From Sinomonas gamaensis (lineage in GTDB: Bacteria > Actinomycetota > Actinomycetes > Actinomycetales > Micrococcaceae): a DNA stretch of 64,000 bases. Made by a program: the position numbers and the translations under genes. Every line of letters begins with the position of its first letter. Within the stretch, counting starts at the first letter, position 1. Location: positions 124,001 through 188,000 of the forward strand of contig NZ_SSCL01000003.1 in NCBI RefSeq assembly GCF_005876955.1, written 5' to 3'. The notes under the pieces are model-generated. The model was not told the DNA's origin. It was given only the letters and a program-made list of their open reading frames with translations, and searched no databases. Below are positions 37,157 to 45,931 of the stretch, one piece after another.

Positions 37157-38431
37157 TCAATCGTCCTCGCCGTCCGGAAGCCGCCGCATCCGGAAGAACG
37201 GCCCGATCGCCACGGGGAGGCACGAGAGCACCATCCCGACGATGCCGATCCACAGCGTCGGAGCGATGCCCAACTCCGCACCGAGCCCTCCGCCGATGAG
37301 GCTTCCGATCGGCATGACCCCCCAGACGACGCAGCGGATCGAGGCGTTCATGCGCCCCAGCAGCCGTGGTGGGCAGACGCGCTGGCGCATGCTCACCTGA
37401 AGCACGTTGTAGACGATCACGCCGAAGCTCATGAAGAAATCGCCCACGCTGAGCAGGACGAGCGCGAGCGGTCCCGATCCCACCGAGAGCGCGAGCGGGA
37501 AGAGCACGACGGCGGCCCCGCCCACCATGAGCCCGAGCGGCAGAAGCGGACCTTCGCCGAGGCGCACCGCGAGGTGGGGCGCCGCGAGCGCGCCGATGAC
37601 TCCCCCGACAGAACCGACCGAGAGCATGATGCCGAGTCCGACCGGGCCCAAGCCGAGCTCCCGCAGGGTCACGAGCGGCATGAGGACGTAGACGACTGAC
37701 GAGAAGAGATTCCCCACCGCCGTGCTGGCCACGATCCGGCGGATGAGCGGATGGGAGACCACGAAGGCAGCCCCTTCCCGGATCTCGGCCGGGAGCCTGC
37801 TTCCTGCTGCGCGTTGGCGGAGCGTCTCGGTGTCGCGGACCCGCGCGAGGCACAGCGCCGAGACCAGGTAGCCCGCGGCTTCGCCGGCGAACAGAAGCGG
37901 GGCGGTCACTACGGTCAGCAGGAAGCCGCCGAGCGCCGGGCCGGCGAGGCGCGCGGTCTGCGCCGTGGCCTCGAGCTTGCCGTTCGCGTCGGCGACGAGC
38001 TCGCGGTCCACGAGGAGCGGGATGTAGCTCTGGTAGGCGACGTCGAAGAACACGGTCGCGATCCCCACGATCGCGGCCACCACGAAGAGGTGCCACATCT
38101 CGAGCGCGCCCGCCCACCAGAGGATCGGCACGGCGAGCATGGCGGCCATCCGCACGACGTCTGCCTTGATCATCGTGCGCCGCTTGAGCCAGCGGTCCAC
38201 CCAGGCTCCGGCGGGAAGCCCAACGACGAGGAACGCCGCCATCGAGGCGGCATTGAGGACGCCCAGATCCAGCTCGCGAGCGCCGAGCAGGCTGACTGCG
38301 AGGACCGGCAGCGCGAGCTGGCCGAGTTGGACGCCCACCTGGCTTACTCCCTGCCCTGCCCAGAAGGCGAGGAAGGAAGGGCGCCGGACAAGCGGAGCGA
38401 GCGTGCTGCGCGCCGCGGAGTGGGAGGCCAT
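37157..38431 (-). CDS. MFS transporter
   Basis: A 424-residue major facilitator protein with about twelve membrane helices (for example FLAFWAGQGVSQVGVQLGQLALPVLAVSLL, IVGIATVFFDVAYQSYIPLLV, GLGPVGLGIMLSVGSVGGVIGALAAPHL). The second loop has the motif A-like GLPAGAWVDRWLKRR. It resembles the MFS_3/enterobactin exporter group of drug exporters. It is divergent from an ArsR-type regulator, and the two starts flank a perfect palindrome at 38446-38475, so drug-dependent derepression is likely. The substrate is unknown. Confidence 0.85.
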   Translation of the reverse strand: MASHSAARSTLAPLVRRPSFLAFWAGQGVSQVGVQLGQLALPVLAVSLLGARELDLGVLNAASMAAFLVVGLPAGAWVDRWLKRRTMIKADVVRMAAMLAVPILWWAGALEMWHLFVVAAIVGIATVFFDVAYQSYIPLLVDRELVADANGKLEATAQTARLAGPALGGFLLTVVTAPLLFAGEAAGYLVSALCLARVRDTETLRQRAAGSRLPAEIREGAAFVVSHPLIRRIVASTAVGNLFSSVVYVLMPLVTLRELGLGPVGLGIMLSVGSVGGVIGALAAPHLAVRLGEGPLLPLGLMVGGAAVVLFPLALSVGSGPLALVLLSVGDFFMSFGVIVYNVLQVSMRQRVCPPRLLGRMNASIRCVVWGVMPIGSLIGGGLGAELGIAPTLWIGIVGMVLSCLPVAIGPFFRMRRLPDGEDD

Positions 38432-38445
38432 GCGGTCAGTGTGCG

Positions 38446-38475
38446 CCGAGTGATTGAGAAGTGTCAATCACTCGG
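38446..38475. promoter_or_regulatory. Palindromic operator between MFS and ArsR genes
   Basis: CCGAGTGATTGA is followed after 6 bases by its exact reverse complement TCAATCACTCGG. The palindrome is centred in the 59-base gap between two divergent starts, where a repressor could control both. The adjacent winged-helix regulator is the obvious candidate. Confidence 0.82.
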
Positions 38476-38490
38476 CGGTAGAGTGAACAT

Positions 38491-38982
38491 ATGTCGATCT
38501 CCGACGACGCAGCGAAGGGCCGCGCCCTCAGCTCACCCTTGCGCCTGCGGATCCTGCGCCTGTGCCTGCACCATGCCCGCACGAACAAGGAGATCGCGGA
38601 CGTCCTCGGCCTCAATCCCGCGTCGACCCTGCATCACGTGCGCACGCTCGTGGCCACGGGATTCCTCGAGCCGCAGGCCGAGCGGCGCGGAAACCGCGGT
38701 GCGCGGGAGGTGCCGTACCTTGCCACGCGGCGATCCTGGGGTCAGAAGGTCGACGATGTCGCGCCCGTCCTCATCGAGACCTTCGTCCAGGAAACGGCCG
38801 CGCTCCCTCCGGAAGACATCGAGGTGTGGCGGCTTGGCCTCAAGCTGAACGCCCGCCACCGCGCCGATCTGCTCGCCAAGCTGCGCGCCGTCGTCGACGA
38901 ATACGCGGCCCTGCCGAGCGATCCCGATGGCCTGGCCACGTCCCTCATGATCGCCCATCACCCCGACCCGACGGCCGACTGA
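38491..38982 (+). CDS. ArsR-family winged-helix transcriptional regulator
   Basis: A 163-residue regulator with a winged helix at residues 14-70 (LSSPLRLRILRLCLHHARTNKEIADVLGLNPASTLHHVRTLVATGFLEPQAERRGNRGAREVPY), the HTH_20/ArsR type that often controls transporters. The C-terminal helical part has no metal-binding cysteines, so metal sensing is unlikely. It is divergent from the MFS transporter and probably represses both genes through the palindrome between them. It starts with ATG only 15 bases after the operator, so the transcript leader must be very short. Confidence 0.87.
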   Translation: MSISDDAAKGRALSSPLRLRILRLCLHHARTNKEIADVLGLNPASTLHHVRTLVATGFLEPQAERRGNRGAREVPYLATRRSWGQKVDDVAPVLIETFVQETAALPPEDIEVWRLGLKLNARHRADLLAKLRAVVDEYAALPSDPDGLATSLMIAHHPDPTAD

Positions 38983-38996
38983 CGCCACACCCTCCT

Positions 38997-39046
38997 TTGC
39001 GCCGTCACGTCCGCAGGGTCCACACCCTGCGGACGTGACGGCGCAA
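38997..39046. terminator. Long palindrome between convergent genes, copy 2
   Basis: A perfect 23-bp stem with the 4-base loop CCAC, beginning TTGCGCCGTCACGTCCGCAG. Compared with copy 1 at 4192-4243, the base at position 12 of the shared arm is changed from C to G, and its partner from G to C, so pairing is kept. It lies 14 bases after the ArsR stop. Confidence 0.8.
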
Positions 39047-39068
39047 GAAACATCCGGGCAGAAACAAG

Positions 39069-39102
39069 CGGACGACGGCGGGTGGGAACCCGCCGTCGTC
39101 CG
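39069..39102 (-). terminator. Terminator of typA
   Basis: GCGGACGACGGCGGGT pairs perfectly with ACCCGCCGTCGTCCGC around a 2-4 base loop. On the minus strand it is followed by TTGTTTC, and it lies 33 bases after the typA stop. Confidence 0.85.
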
Positions 39103-39134
39103 CTCTGCTGACGCTCAGCCTCCTGAGGCGAGGA

Positions 39135-41060
39135 TCAGGCGCGGGCGCGAGCCCGGTTGGCCTTGAGCCGCTCGTTCGCGTCGAGGATGACCTTGCGGAT
39201 CCGGATGTCCTCCGGGGTGATCTCGACGCACTCGTCCTCGCGGGCGAACTCGAGGGACTCCTCGAGCGTCAGGGTGCGTGGCGGGGTCAGGCCCTCGAAG
39301 TTGTCCGCCGTGGAGGAGCGCATGTTGGTGAGCTTCTTCTCCTTGGTGATGTTGACGTCCATGTCGTCGGCTCGCGAGTTCTCGCCGACGATCATGCCCT
39401 CGTACACCTCAGCCGTCGGCTGGACGAAGAACGTGCCGCGCTCCTGGAGGTTGATCATCGCGAACGGCGTCGCGACGCCCGCGCGGTCGGCCACGAGCGA
39501 GCCGTTCGTGCGGTACTCGATCTCGCCGGCCCACGGCTCGTAGCCCTCGGCGATCGAGGACGCGATACCGGCGCCGCGCGTGTCCGTGAGGAACTTGGTG
39601 CGGAAGCCGATGAGGCCACGGGAGGGGACGATGAACTCCATGCGCACCCAGCCGGTGCCGTGGTTCGCCATGTTCGTCATGCGACCCTTGCGGGCGGCAA
39701 GGAGCTGTGTGACGGCGCCGAGGTACTCCTCGGGAACGTCGATGGTCATGTGCTCTGTCGGCTCGAGGACCTGGCCGTCGACCTTCTTCGTGACCACCTG
39801 GGGCTTGCCGACCGTGAGCTCGAAGCCCTCGCGGCGCATCTGCTCGACGAGGATGGCCAGGGCCAGCTCGCCACGGCCCTGCACCTCCCACGCGTCGGGC
39901 CGCTCGGTCGGGAGGACGCGGATCGAGACGTTGCCGATGAGCTCCTTGTCGAGGCGGTCCTTGACCTGGCGCGCGGTGACCTTCGCGCCCTTGACGCGGC
40001 CGGCCAGCGGGGACGTGTTGATGCCGATCGTCATCGAGATGGCGGGGTCGTCCACCTTGATGAGCGGGAGCGGCCGCGGGTCGTCGACATCGGTGAGGGT
40101 TTCGCCGATCGTGATGTCCTCGATGCCGGCGACGGCGACGATCTCGCCCGGACCCGCCGACTCGGTGGGAACGCGCTCAAGCGCCTTCGTGGCGAGCAGC
40201 TCGGTGATCTTGACCTGCTTGATGGTCCCGTCGTGACGAGCCCACGCCACCCGCTGGCCCTTGCGCAGGGTGCCGTTGTAGATGCGCAGGAGGGCGAGAC
40301 GGCCGAGGAACGGTGAGGCGTCGAGGTTCGTCACGTGCGCCTGGAGGACGCCTTCCGGGTCATACGTCGGCGCCGGGATGTGCTTCACGATCGTCTCGAA
40401 CAGCGGCTCGAGGTTGTCGTTATCGGGCACGGCGCCATCGGCGGGCTGCTCGAGGGAGGCGGCGCCGACCTTCGCGGCCGCGTAGACGACGGGGACGTCC
40501 AGGACCTTGTCCAGATCGAGGTCCGGGACCTCGTCCGCAAGGTCAGAGGCGAGGCCGAGCAGGAGATCCATGGTCTCGTGGACGACCTCCTCGATGCGGG
40601 CGTCGGGACGGTCGGTCTTGTTGACCACGAGGATGACCGGCTTGTGCGCGGCGAGGGCCTTGCGCAGGACGAAGCGGGTCTGCGGGAGCGGTCCCTCGGA
40701 CGCATCGACGAGGAGCACCACGCCGTCGACCATCGAGAGGCCACGCTCGACCTCGCCGCCGAAGTCGGCGTGGCCCGGGGTGTCGATGACGTTGATGAGG
40801 ATGCCCTCGGGCTCGCCCACCTCGGCCGCGGCAGGGCCAGCGTAGTGCACGGTCGTGTTCTTCGCGAGGATCGTGATGCCCTTCTCGCGCTCGAGGTCGC
40901 CGGAGTCCATCACGCGGTCCTCGATCTCACCATGGGCGGCGAACGAGTTGGTCTGCTTGAGCATCGCGTCGACGAGCGTCGTCTTGCCATGGTCGACGTG
41001 CGCCACGATGGCGACGTTGCGGAGGTCGGTGCGGGAGACGGTGGACACGGTTTCAGACAT
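39135..41060 (-). CDS. typA: Ribosome-associated GTPase TypA/BipA
   Basis: A 641-residue translational GTPase of the EF-G/LepA group that acts in ribosome assembly and stress. G1 is AHVDHGKTT (residues 20-28), the switch is EREKGITI, G3 is [15 protein letters not shown], and G4 is NKTDRP. After the GTPase domain come domain II, the EF-G-like domains and the BipA-specific C-terminal part ([10 protein letters not shown]-like stretch [40 protein letters not shown]). It is divergent from the SGNH lipoprotein gene. Confidence 0.95.
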   Translation of the reverse strand: MSETVSTVSRTDLRNVAIVAHVDHGKTTLVDAMLKQTNSFAAHGEIEDRVMDSGDLEREKGITILAKNTTVHYAGPAAAEVGEPEGILINVIDTPGHADFGGEVERGLSMVDGVVLLVDASEGPLPQTRFVLRKALAAHKPVILVVNKTDRPDARIEEVVHETMDLLLGLASDLADEVPDLDLDKVLDVPVVYAAAKVGAASLEQPADGAVPDNDNLEPLFETIVKHIPAPTYDPEGVLQAHVTNLDASPFLGRLALLRIYNGTLRKGQRVAWARHDGTIKQVKITELLATKALERVPTESAGPGEIVAVAGIEDITIGETLTDVDDPRPLPLIKVDDPAISMTIGINTSPLAGRVKGAKVTARQVKDRLDKELIGNVSIRVLPTERPDAWEVQGRGELALAILVEQMRREGFELTVGKPQVVTKKVDGQVLEPTEHMTIDVPEEYLGAVTQLLAARKGRMTNMANHGTGWVRMEFIVPSRGLIGFRTKFLTDTRGAGIASSIAEGYEPWAGEIEYRTNGSLVADRAGVATPFAMINLQERGTFFVQPTAEVYEGMIVGENSRADDMDVNITKEKKLTNMRSSTADNFEGLTPPRTLTLEESLEFAREDECVEITPEDIRIRKVILDANERLKANRARARA

Positions 41061-41209
41061 ACGGTTTGGGCTCGATTCGATGGGTCGTGATGGTCCGCGG
41101 CTCGGCCTCTGACGCGACGCGCTGGCGGCACAACGGAACAGACCCTCGGAAGGGCCAGTGTTTCTATTCTACGATGGATGCGTCAGTGTTGTTTCGCGCG
41201 GAGGGCCGG

Positions 41210-42046
41210 ATGGACCACGGCAGCCCACACGGCCTACGTTTGGCGCGGGCCGCCGTCGTGATGCTGAGCGCCCTCGCACTGGCGGGATGCGCCGACCCGG
41301 GGGCGCCGATCGCAGGTTCCGAGCCCACTCCGAGCGCCACTCCCACTGCCGGCATCATCAGGCCGTACAGCCCTCACGCGCCTTTCGGCTACACGAGCGT
41401 CTCCCCCGCCCAGCTCCCGTTCGGGGCCCGTTACCTGAATCCTGCAAGCGGCCGCCAAGAACTGGTGCTGGGAAGCCTTGCGAAGACTGCGGTGCTCATT
41501 GGCGACTCGCAGGCCCAGCCCACGGACAGCTGGCTGCGGAAGGGCCTCGAGCAGGCTGGGTACAAGGTGTACGTAGCCGGCTGGGGCGGTACGGGGTTCT
41601 CGGTCGGAACGCCCGAGGTCCACGACTACGCCCACGCGCTCCGGCTCGGCGACTGGCTCCTTCCCTACGGCAATCCCGCGCTCGTTGTGGTGCAGGGCGG
41701 CGGCAACGATGCGTCGCGCAACTCGCCTGACGCGGCGATCGTCGACGGCGCGAAGACTGTTGTCTCGGAGCTCAAGGAGAGCTACCCGGCGTCGAAATTC
41801 CTTGTGGTGGGCACGCTCGCCAGATCAGCGGCCGACGGCGGAGGTCGCCGCACGCAGGTCGATGCTCTCCTGGGGCGGACAGCGGCTTTGATGGGCCTGC
41901 CGTTCATCGGATGCGGAGACTGGATCTCCCGCTACGGGCTGGCCCAGGACCTGGCGGACGGCGTGCACCTCACGCCGGCGGGCCGCGCACGGCTTGCCCC
42001 GTCCTTCGCGCAGACCCTCAGAGACCGGGGACTCGCGCTCGGCTGA
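41210..42046 (+). CDS. SGNH/GDSL-family lipoprotein hydrolase
   Basis: A 278-residue exported esterase-like protein. The signal peptide ends in a lipobox LAGC (about residue 28), so it should be anchored to the outside of the membrane. Block I is VLIGDSQAQ (catalytic Ser), block II is GWGGTGF, block III is VVQGGGNDAS, and block V is DGVHLTPAG (catalytic Asp and His). The ATG at 41210 is chosen because GGAGGGCC precedes it; an ATG at 41174 lies 10 bases after a TATTCT box and might serve a leaderless message. The substrate, possibly an O-acetylated glycan, is unknown. Confidence 0.82.
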   Translation: MDHGSPHGLRLARAAVVMLSALALAGCADPGAPIAGSEPTPSATPTAGIIRPYSPHAPFGYTSVSPAQLPFGARYLNPASGRQELVLGSLAKTAVLIGDSQAQPTDSWLRKGLEQAGYKVYVAGWGGTGFSVGTPEVHDYAHALRLGDWLLPYGNPALVVVQGGGNDASRNSPDAAIVDGAKTVVSELKESYPASKFLVVGTLARSAADGGGRRTQVDALLGRTAALMGLPFIGCGDWISRYGLAQDLADGVHLTPAGRARLAPSFAQTLRDRGLALG

Positions 42047-42058
42047 CTGCCCGCCCGC

Positions 42059-42087
42059 GCCCGGCACCCACGAGCGGAGTGCCGGGC
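42059..42087. terminator. Hairpin between the SGNH gene and the peptide transporter ATPase gene
   Basis: CCCGGCAC pairs with GTGCCGGG around an 11-base loop, 13 bases after the SGNH stop and 17 bases before the end of the ATPase gene. It is GC-rich without a T-run, so it may act as a bidirectional terminator. Confidence 0.6.
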
Positions 42088-42103
42088 CGCGGCGAAGGCC
42101 GCG

Positions 42104-43966
42104 TCAGTCGATGCCGCTGGCAAGGAGGAGCTCGCGCAGCTCTCGCCGCTCCCGCTGCTTCTCGGGATCCGGTAGCGGGACAGCCGCGAGGAGCCGCTGC
42201 GTGTACGCCTCCTGCGGGTTGCGCAGGATCTGGTCGCGCGAACCCTGCTCCACGATCTTGCCGCGCTGCATGACGCAGATGTGGTCGGCGAGGACGTCGA
42301 TCACGGCGAGGTCGTGCGTGACGAAGAGGCACGCGAACCCGAGCTCCTTCTGGAGCGCCTGGAACAGCTCGAGGACCTTCGCCTGAACTGAGACGTCGAG
42401 CGCCGAGGTCGGCTCGTCCGCCACCATGAGCTTGGGCTTGAGCGAGAGCGCCCGGGCGATGCCGACGCGCTGCTTCTGGCCCCCCGAGAGCTCGTGCGGG
42501 TACCGGTTCCGGTACGACCTCGGGAGCTCGACCTGATCGAGGAGCGTCTCGACGCGCTTCTGCAGGTCCGCACCCTTCGCGACTCCCGCGAGGAACATCG
42601 GCTCGCCGATCGACTCGCCGATCGGGAGCCGCGGGTTGAGCGACGACGACGGATCCTGGAACACCATGCCCACGGAGCGGCGGATCTCGTGGAGCTCCTT
42701 GGAGTTCTTCTTGAGGCCGGAGATCTCCTGCCCCACCACCTTGAGCGAGCCCTCCGCCACGGGCAGGAGCCCGACGGCGGCCCTGCCGATGGTGGTCTTG
42801 CCGGACCCAGACTCCCCGACGAGTCCCACCACCTGGCCCGGATAGACCTTCAGCTGCGCGCCCTCCACCGCACGGAAGGCAGGAACGCGGCCCTGCTTGG
42901 GGTATTCGATCGCCACGCCACTCAGCTCGAGGACCGGCGCACCCCGGAGCTTCGCCTCGGCCTCGGCGGCCTCCGCGAGGGCGGCGAGGTTCTCCTGCTC
43001 CCGCTTGGCGAGCTCCTCCGCGTCCACTGCCTCGAGCTCGGTGCCCGTAGCCGCGGCGAGCGCCGCGGTGATGTCCACCTCGGCCTCCTCCTCGGATCCC
43101 TGGCCGAGATGCGGCACCGCCGCGAGCAGCGCTTGGGTGTACTCGTGCTGGGGACTGTGGAAGATCTGCTCCGCCGAGCCGGCTTCGACGATGACACCGC
43201 GGCGCATGACCGCGATGCGGTCGGCGAGGTCTGCCACCACGCCCATGTCATGCGTGATGAGGATGACGGCGCTGTTGAGCTTGTCCTTGAGGTGGCGCAT
43301 GAGATCGAGGATCTCGGCCTGCACCGTGACGTCGAGCGCCGTGGTGGGTTCGTCCGCGATGAGCAGCTTGGGGTCACAGGAGAGCGACTGCGCGATCATG
43401 GCGCGCTGGCGCTGGCCGCCCGAGAGCTGGTGCGGGTAGGACTTGAAGGCCTTCTCAGGGTCGGGGAGCTCGACGAGCTCGAGCATGCGGAGCGCGCGGG
43501 TCTTCGCCTCGTCCGGGGAAATCGGATTGTGCAGGCGGATCGTCTCAACAATCTGGTTCCCGATCGTGTAGACGGGGTTGAGAGCCGTCATGGGCTCCTG
43601 GAAGATCACCGCGACGTCGTTGCCGCGCACCCGGCGGATCGCCGAGCGGTCCTTGCCCAGGAGTTCTTGGCCCGCGAGCTTGACGCTGCCCGACACCCGG
43701 CTGTTCGTCGGCAGGAGGCCCAGAAGCGCCATCGAACTCGCCGACTTGCCCGAGCCGGATTCGCCCACAATCGCGAGGACCTCGCCAGCCCGCACCTCGT
43801 AGTTGAGGTCGATGGCGGCCGGAACCCATTCCTTCTCGACACCGAAGTCCACGCTCAGGTCCCTGACCTCGAGGACCATCTGACCCTTGACCAGGTCGCC
43901 CGCAACCATCGCCCCCTTCTCGGAGCGCCGACGAGGCCTTCCCGCCATGCCGAGGTTCTCAGTCAT
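42104..43966 (-). CDS. Dipeptide/oligopeptide ABC transporter, fused twin ATPase
   Basis: A 620-residue protein in which the DppD and DppF ATPases are fused. The first half has Walker A GESGSGKSA, Q-loop VIFQEPMTALNP, signature LSGGQRQRAMIAQ and Walker B LLIADEPTTALD. The second half has GESGSGKTT, MVFQDPSSSLNP, LSGGQKQRVGIARAL and [12 protein letters not shown]. Each half ends with an oligopeptide-transporter C-terminal segment. It belongs to the dpp operon at 44728-49432 but is separated from dppC by an opposite-strand gene. The ATG at 43966 follows AAGGAACAGCAGAGG. Confidence 0.9.
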   Translation of the reverse strand: MTENLGMAGRPRRRSEKGAMVAGDLVKGQMVLEVRDLSVDFGVEKEWVPAAIDLNYEVRAGEVLAIVGESGSGKSASSMALLGLLPTNSRVSGSVKLAGQELLGKDRSAIRRVRGNDVAVIFQEPMTALNPVYTIGNQIVETIRLHNPISPDEAKTRALRMLELVELPDPEKAFKSYPHQLSGGQRQRAMIAQSLSCDPKLLIADEPTTALDVTVQAEILDLMRHLKDKLNSAVILITHDMGVVADLADRIAVMRRGVIVEAGSAEQIFHSPQHEYTQALLAAVPHLGQGSEEEAEVDITAALAAATGTELEAVDAEELAKREQENLAALAEAAEAEAKLRGAPVLELSGVAIEYPKQGRVPAFRAVEGAQLKVYPGQVVGLVGESGSGKTTIGRAAVGLLPVAEGSLKVVGQEISGLKKNSKELHEIRRSVGMVFQDPSSSLNPRLPIGESIGEPMFLAGVAKGADLQKRVETLLDQVELPRSYRNRYPHELSGGQKQRVGIARALSLKPKLMVADEPTSALDVSVQAKVLELFQALQKELGFACLFVTHDLAVIDVLADHICVMQRGKIVEQGSRDQILRNPQEAYTQRLLAAVPLPDPEKQRERRELRELLLASGID

Positions 43967-44060
43967 CCTCTGCTGTTCCTTCCATCATCGTCCGAAGCTG
44001 CCTCGCGGCCCGCTCGGACGCCGTCTGCGAATATCCCGGGCCTTCCGGCATCATGAGGGC

Positions 44061-44687
44061 ATGAATGCCCTGCAGCACGCCGGTTCCCTCGATGTCTTCA
44101 AAGCCCGCAGCAACAAGGCGTTCGCGATCCTCCTGTGGGTGCTCGCGGCCCTCGGGCTGGTCGTCACGGTCGTGCAGACCGGGTTCGTCGGGCTGCGCTT
44201 CGCCGCCCCTCTGGTGCTCATGGCGTTCGTCGGCTGGGCGCTCTTCTGGCGACCCGCCGTCGTCGTGAGCGATGCCGGCGTCGAACTCGTCAATCCAGTC
44301 CGCCGCATCGGCGTGCCGTGGGAAGCGCTCGCCTTCGTCGACACGAAATACGCGCTCACCCTCGGCACCGGCGGGGCCCGCTACAGCGCCTGGGCCGCCC
44401 CGGCGCCCGGCGTGTGGGGCGCGCGCAACGCCCGGCCCGAGCACGTCTCCGGCCTCCCCGCGACGAGCTATGGTCCCGCCCAATCCGTCCGGCCCGGCGA
44501 CCTGCGGAACACGGTGTCCGGGCAGGCCGCGCTCCTGGTCCGCCGGCGCTGGGCCGAGAGAGTCGAGCGCGGGGCGGTCGAGGGCGGCCAGAGCGCCGAG
44601 ACGCCGGTGCTCCGAAGCACCGCGTGGGGCGTTGTGGCCGCGGCGGCGGTACTCGCCGTCGCGACCGTCGTCACCCTGATCGCGTAG
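44061..44687 (+). CDS. PH-domain-containing membrane protein
   Basis: A 208-residue protein with two N-terminal helices (FAILLWVLAALGLVVTVVQTGFVGLRFAAPLVLMAFVGWALF), then a bacterial PH-like domain (VVVSDAGVELVNPVRRIGVPWEALAFVDTKYALTL), and a C-terminal helix (VVAAAAVLAVATVVTLIA). It stands on the opposite strand between dppC and the twin ATPase gene. The ATG at 44061 follows GAGGGC. The function is unknown. Confidence 0.78.
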   Translation: MNALQHAGSLDVFKARSNKAFAILLWVLAALGLVVTVVQTGFVGLRFAAPLVLMAFVGWALFWRPAVVVSDAGVELVNPVRRIGVPWEALAFVDTKYALTLGTGGARYSAWAAPAPGVWGARNARPEHVSGLPATSYGPAQSVRPGDLRNTVSGQAALLVRRRWAERVERGAVEGGQSAETPVLRSTAWGVVAAAAVLAVATVVTLIA

Positions 44688-44688
44688 G

Positions 44689-44712
44689 CGCCCGCGGCTC
44701 TGGCCGCGGGCG
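44689..44712. terminator. Hairpin between the PH-domain gene and dppC
   Basis: CGCCCGCGG and CCGCGGGCG close a 6-base loop 1 base after the PH gene stop and 15 bases before the dppC stop. It probably ends both convergent transcripts, so the twin ATPase gene would need its own promoter. Confidence 0.6.
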
Positions 44713-44727
44713 GGCGCGGCGTCCATG

Positions 44728-45930
44728 TCAGGGCTTCCCGCGCTCGGACCGGTCGGCCCCGCCGTGCGCTTCGGGATCGGGGACCACGCCGATAGCCGGG
44801 ATGATCGTGGCGTCCACCTCGAGCTTGGCCTCCCCTCCCGGGGCTGCCACCGCGGGAACCGCCTTCCGATGGCGCCAATCCTTCGCCTTCTTGGCGTTGA
44901 ACTTCTTCTGGCGCGGGTCGAACGCGTCGCGCAGGCCGTCGCCGATGAAGTTGATGCTGAGGCAGATCAGCACGATGAAGAGACCCGGCCACCAGAACAG
45001 CCACGGGCGCGTCGAGAACGCCTCCTGGTTCTGCGAGATGAGCAGGCCGAGGGAGGTGTCGGGCGCCTTCACGCCGACGCCGAGGTAGCTGAGTGCGGTC
45101 TCGAGCAGGATCGCCGAGGACATGATGAGCGTCCCGTTGACGATCACGACGCCGACGGCGTTCGGCAGGATGTGCTTGAAGATGATGCGGAAGTTCGAGG
45201 CCCCGGAGATCCGTGCCGCGTCGACGAACTCGCGCTCGCGAAGGGACAGGAACTCGCCGCGGACCAGGCGGGCGAGCGACACCCAGAGCACGAGGCCCAG
45301 GAAGATGCCGAGGACCACCACGCCGTTGCTTGCCGCGAACTGCGCAAACCACGTGCCCGCGTCGCGCCGGCCGGCGGTCTGCGACATGACGGCGGCAAGG
45401 AGCAGCACGGGAATGATGATGATGATGTCCGTCAAGCGCATGAGGATCGTCTCGACCCAGCCGCGGAAGTAGCCGGCAAGGGCGCCGACCACCACGCCGA
45501 TCACGCCGGCGACGAGGCCGATGATGATCATGACCACGATGGACTGCTGTGCGCCGCGCATGGTCATCGCGAACAGGTCGCGGCCGATCCGATCCTGCCC
45601 GAACGGGTGATCGCCGAAGCTGAACGGCGCAAAGGTCCACGTGGGCACGCCCTCGTTGACGAGTGGCGTCACCTGATCGTGCTGGTATTTCCACCAGCCC
45701 GGGAACGGCCCCCAGCCTTCCGAGGAGAAGGCGAGGATGAAGATGATCGCGAAGACGACAAGGCCCGCCAGAGCGCCCGAGTGCCCGAAGAACCGCCTGC
45801 GGACGATCTGCCCGAGGCTGAGGCCCTTCGTCTCGAGCACGGGCTCGACGCCGGCCACCGGCTCCGCGGACTGCGTCGTTCCGGCCTGGGTGCCGGTTGC
45901 GACATCTTCCTGCTGAGACTGCTGGCTCAT
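44728..45930 (-). CDS. Peptide ABC transporter permease (DppC-like)
   Basis: A 400-residue inner-membrane protein, longer than the usual 300 because of a hydrophilic N-terminal extension of about 50 residues and a C-terminal tail. The membrane domain has helices such as LAGLVVFAIIFILAFSSEGWGPF and VMIIIGLVAGVIGVVVGALAGYFRGWVETILMRLTD. The EAA-like loop is REREFVDAARISGASNFRIIFKHILPN. It follows dppB by 1 base, showing tight coupling. Confidence 0.9.
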   Translation of the reverse strand: MSQQSQQEDVATGTQAGTTQSAEPVAGVEPVLETKGLSLGQIVRRRFFGHSGALAGLVVFAIIFILAFSSEGWGPFPGWWKYQHDQVTPLVNEGVPTWTFAPFSFGDHPFGQDRIGRDLFAMTMRGAQQSIVVMIIIGLVAGVIGVVVGALAGYFRGWVETILMRLTDIIIIIPVLLLAAVMSQTAGRRDAGTWFAQFAASNGVVVLGIFLGLVLWVSLARLVRGEFLSLREREFVDAARISGASNFRIIFKHILPNAVGVVIVNGTLIMSSAILLETALSYLGVGVKAPDTSLGLLISQNQEAFSTRPWLFWWPGLFIVLICLSINFIGDGLRDAFDPRQKKFNAKKAKDWRHRKAVPAVAAPGGEAKLEVDATIIPAIGVVPDPEAHGGADRSERGKP

Positions 45931-45931
45931 G

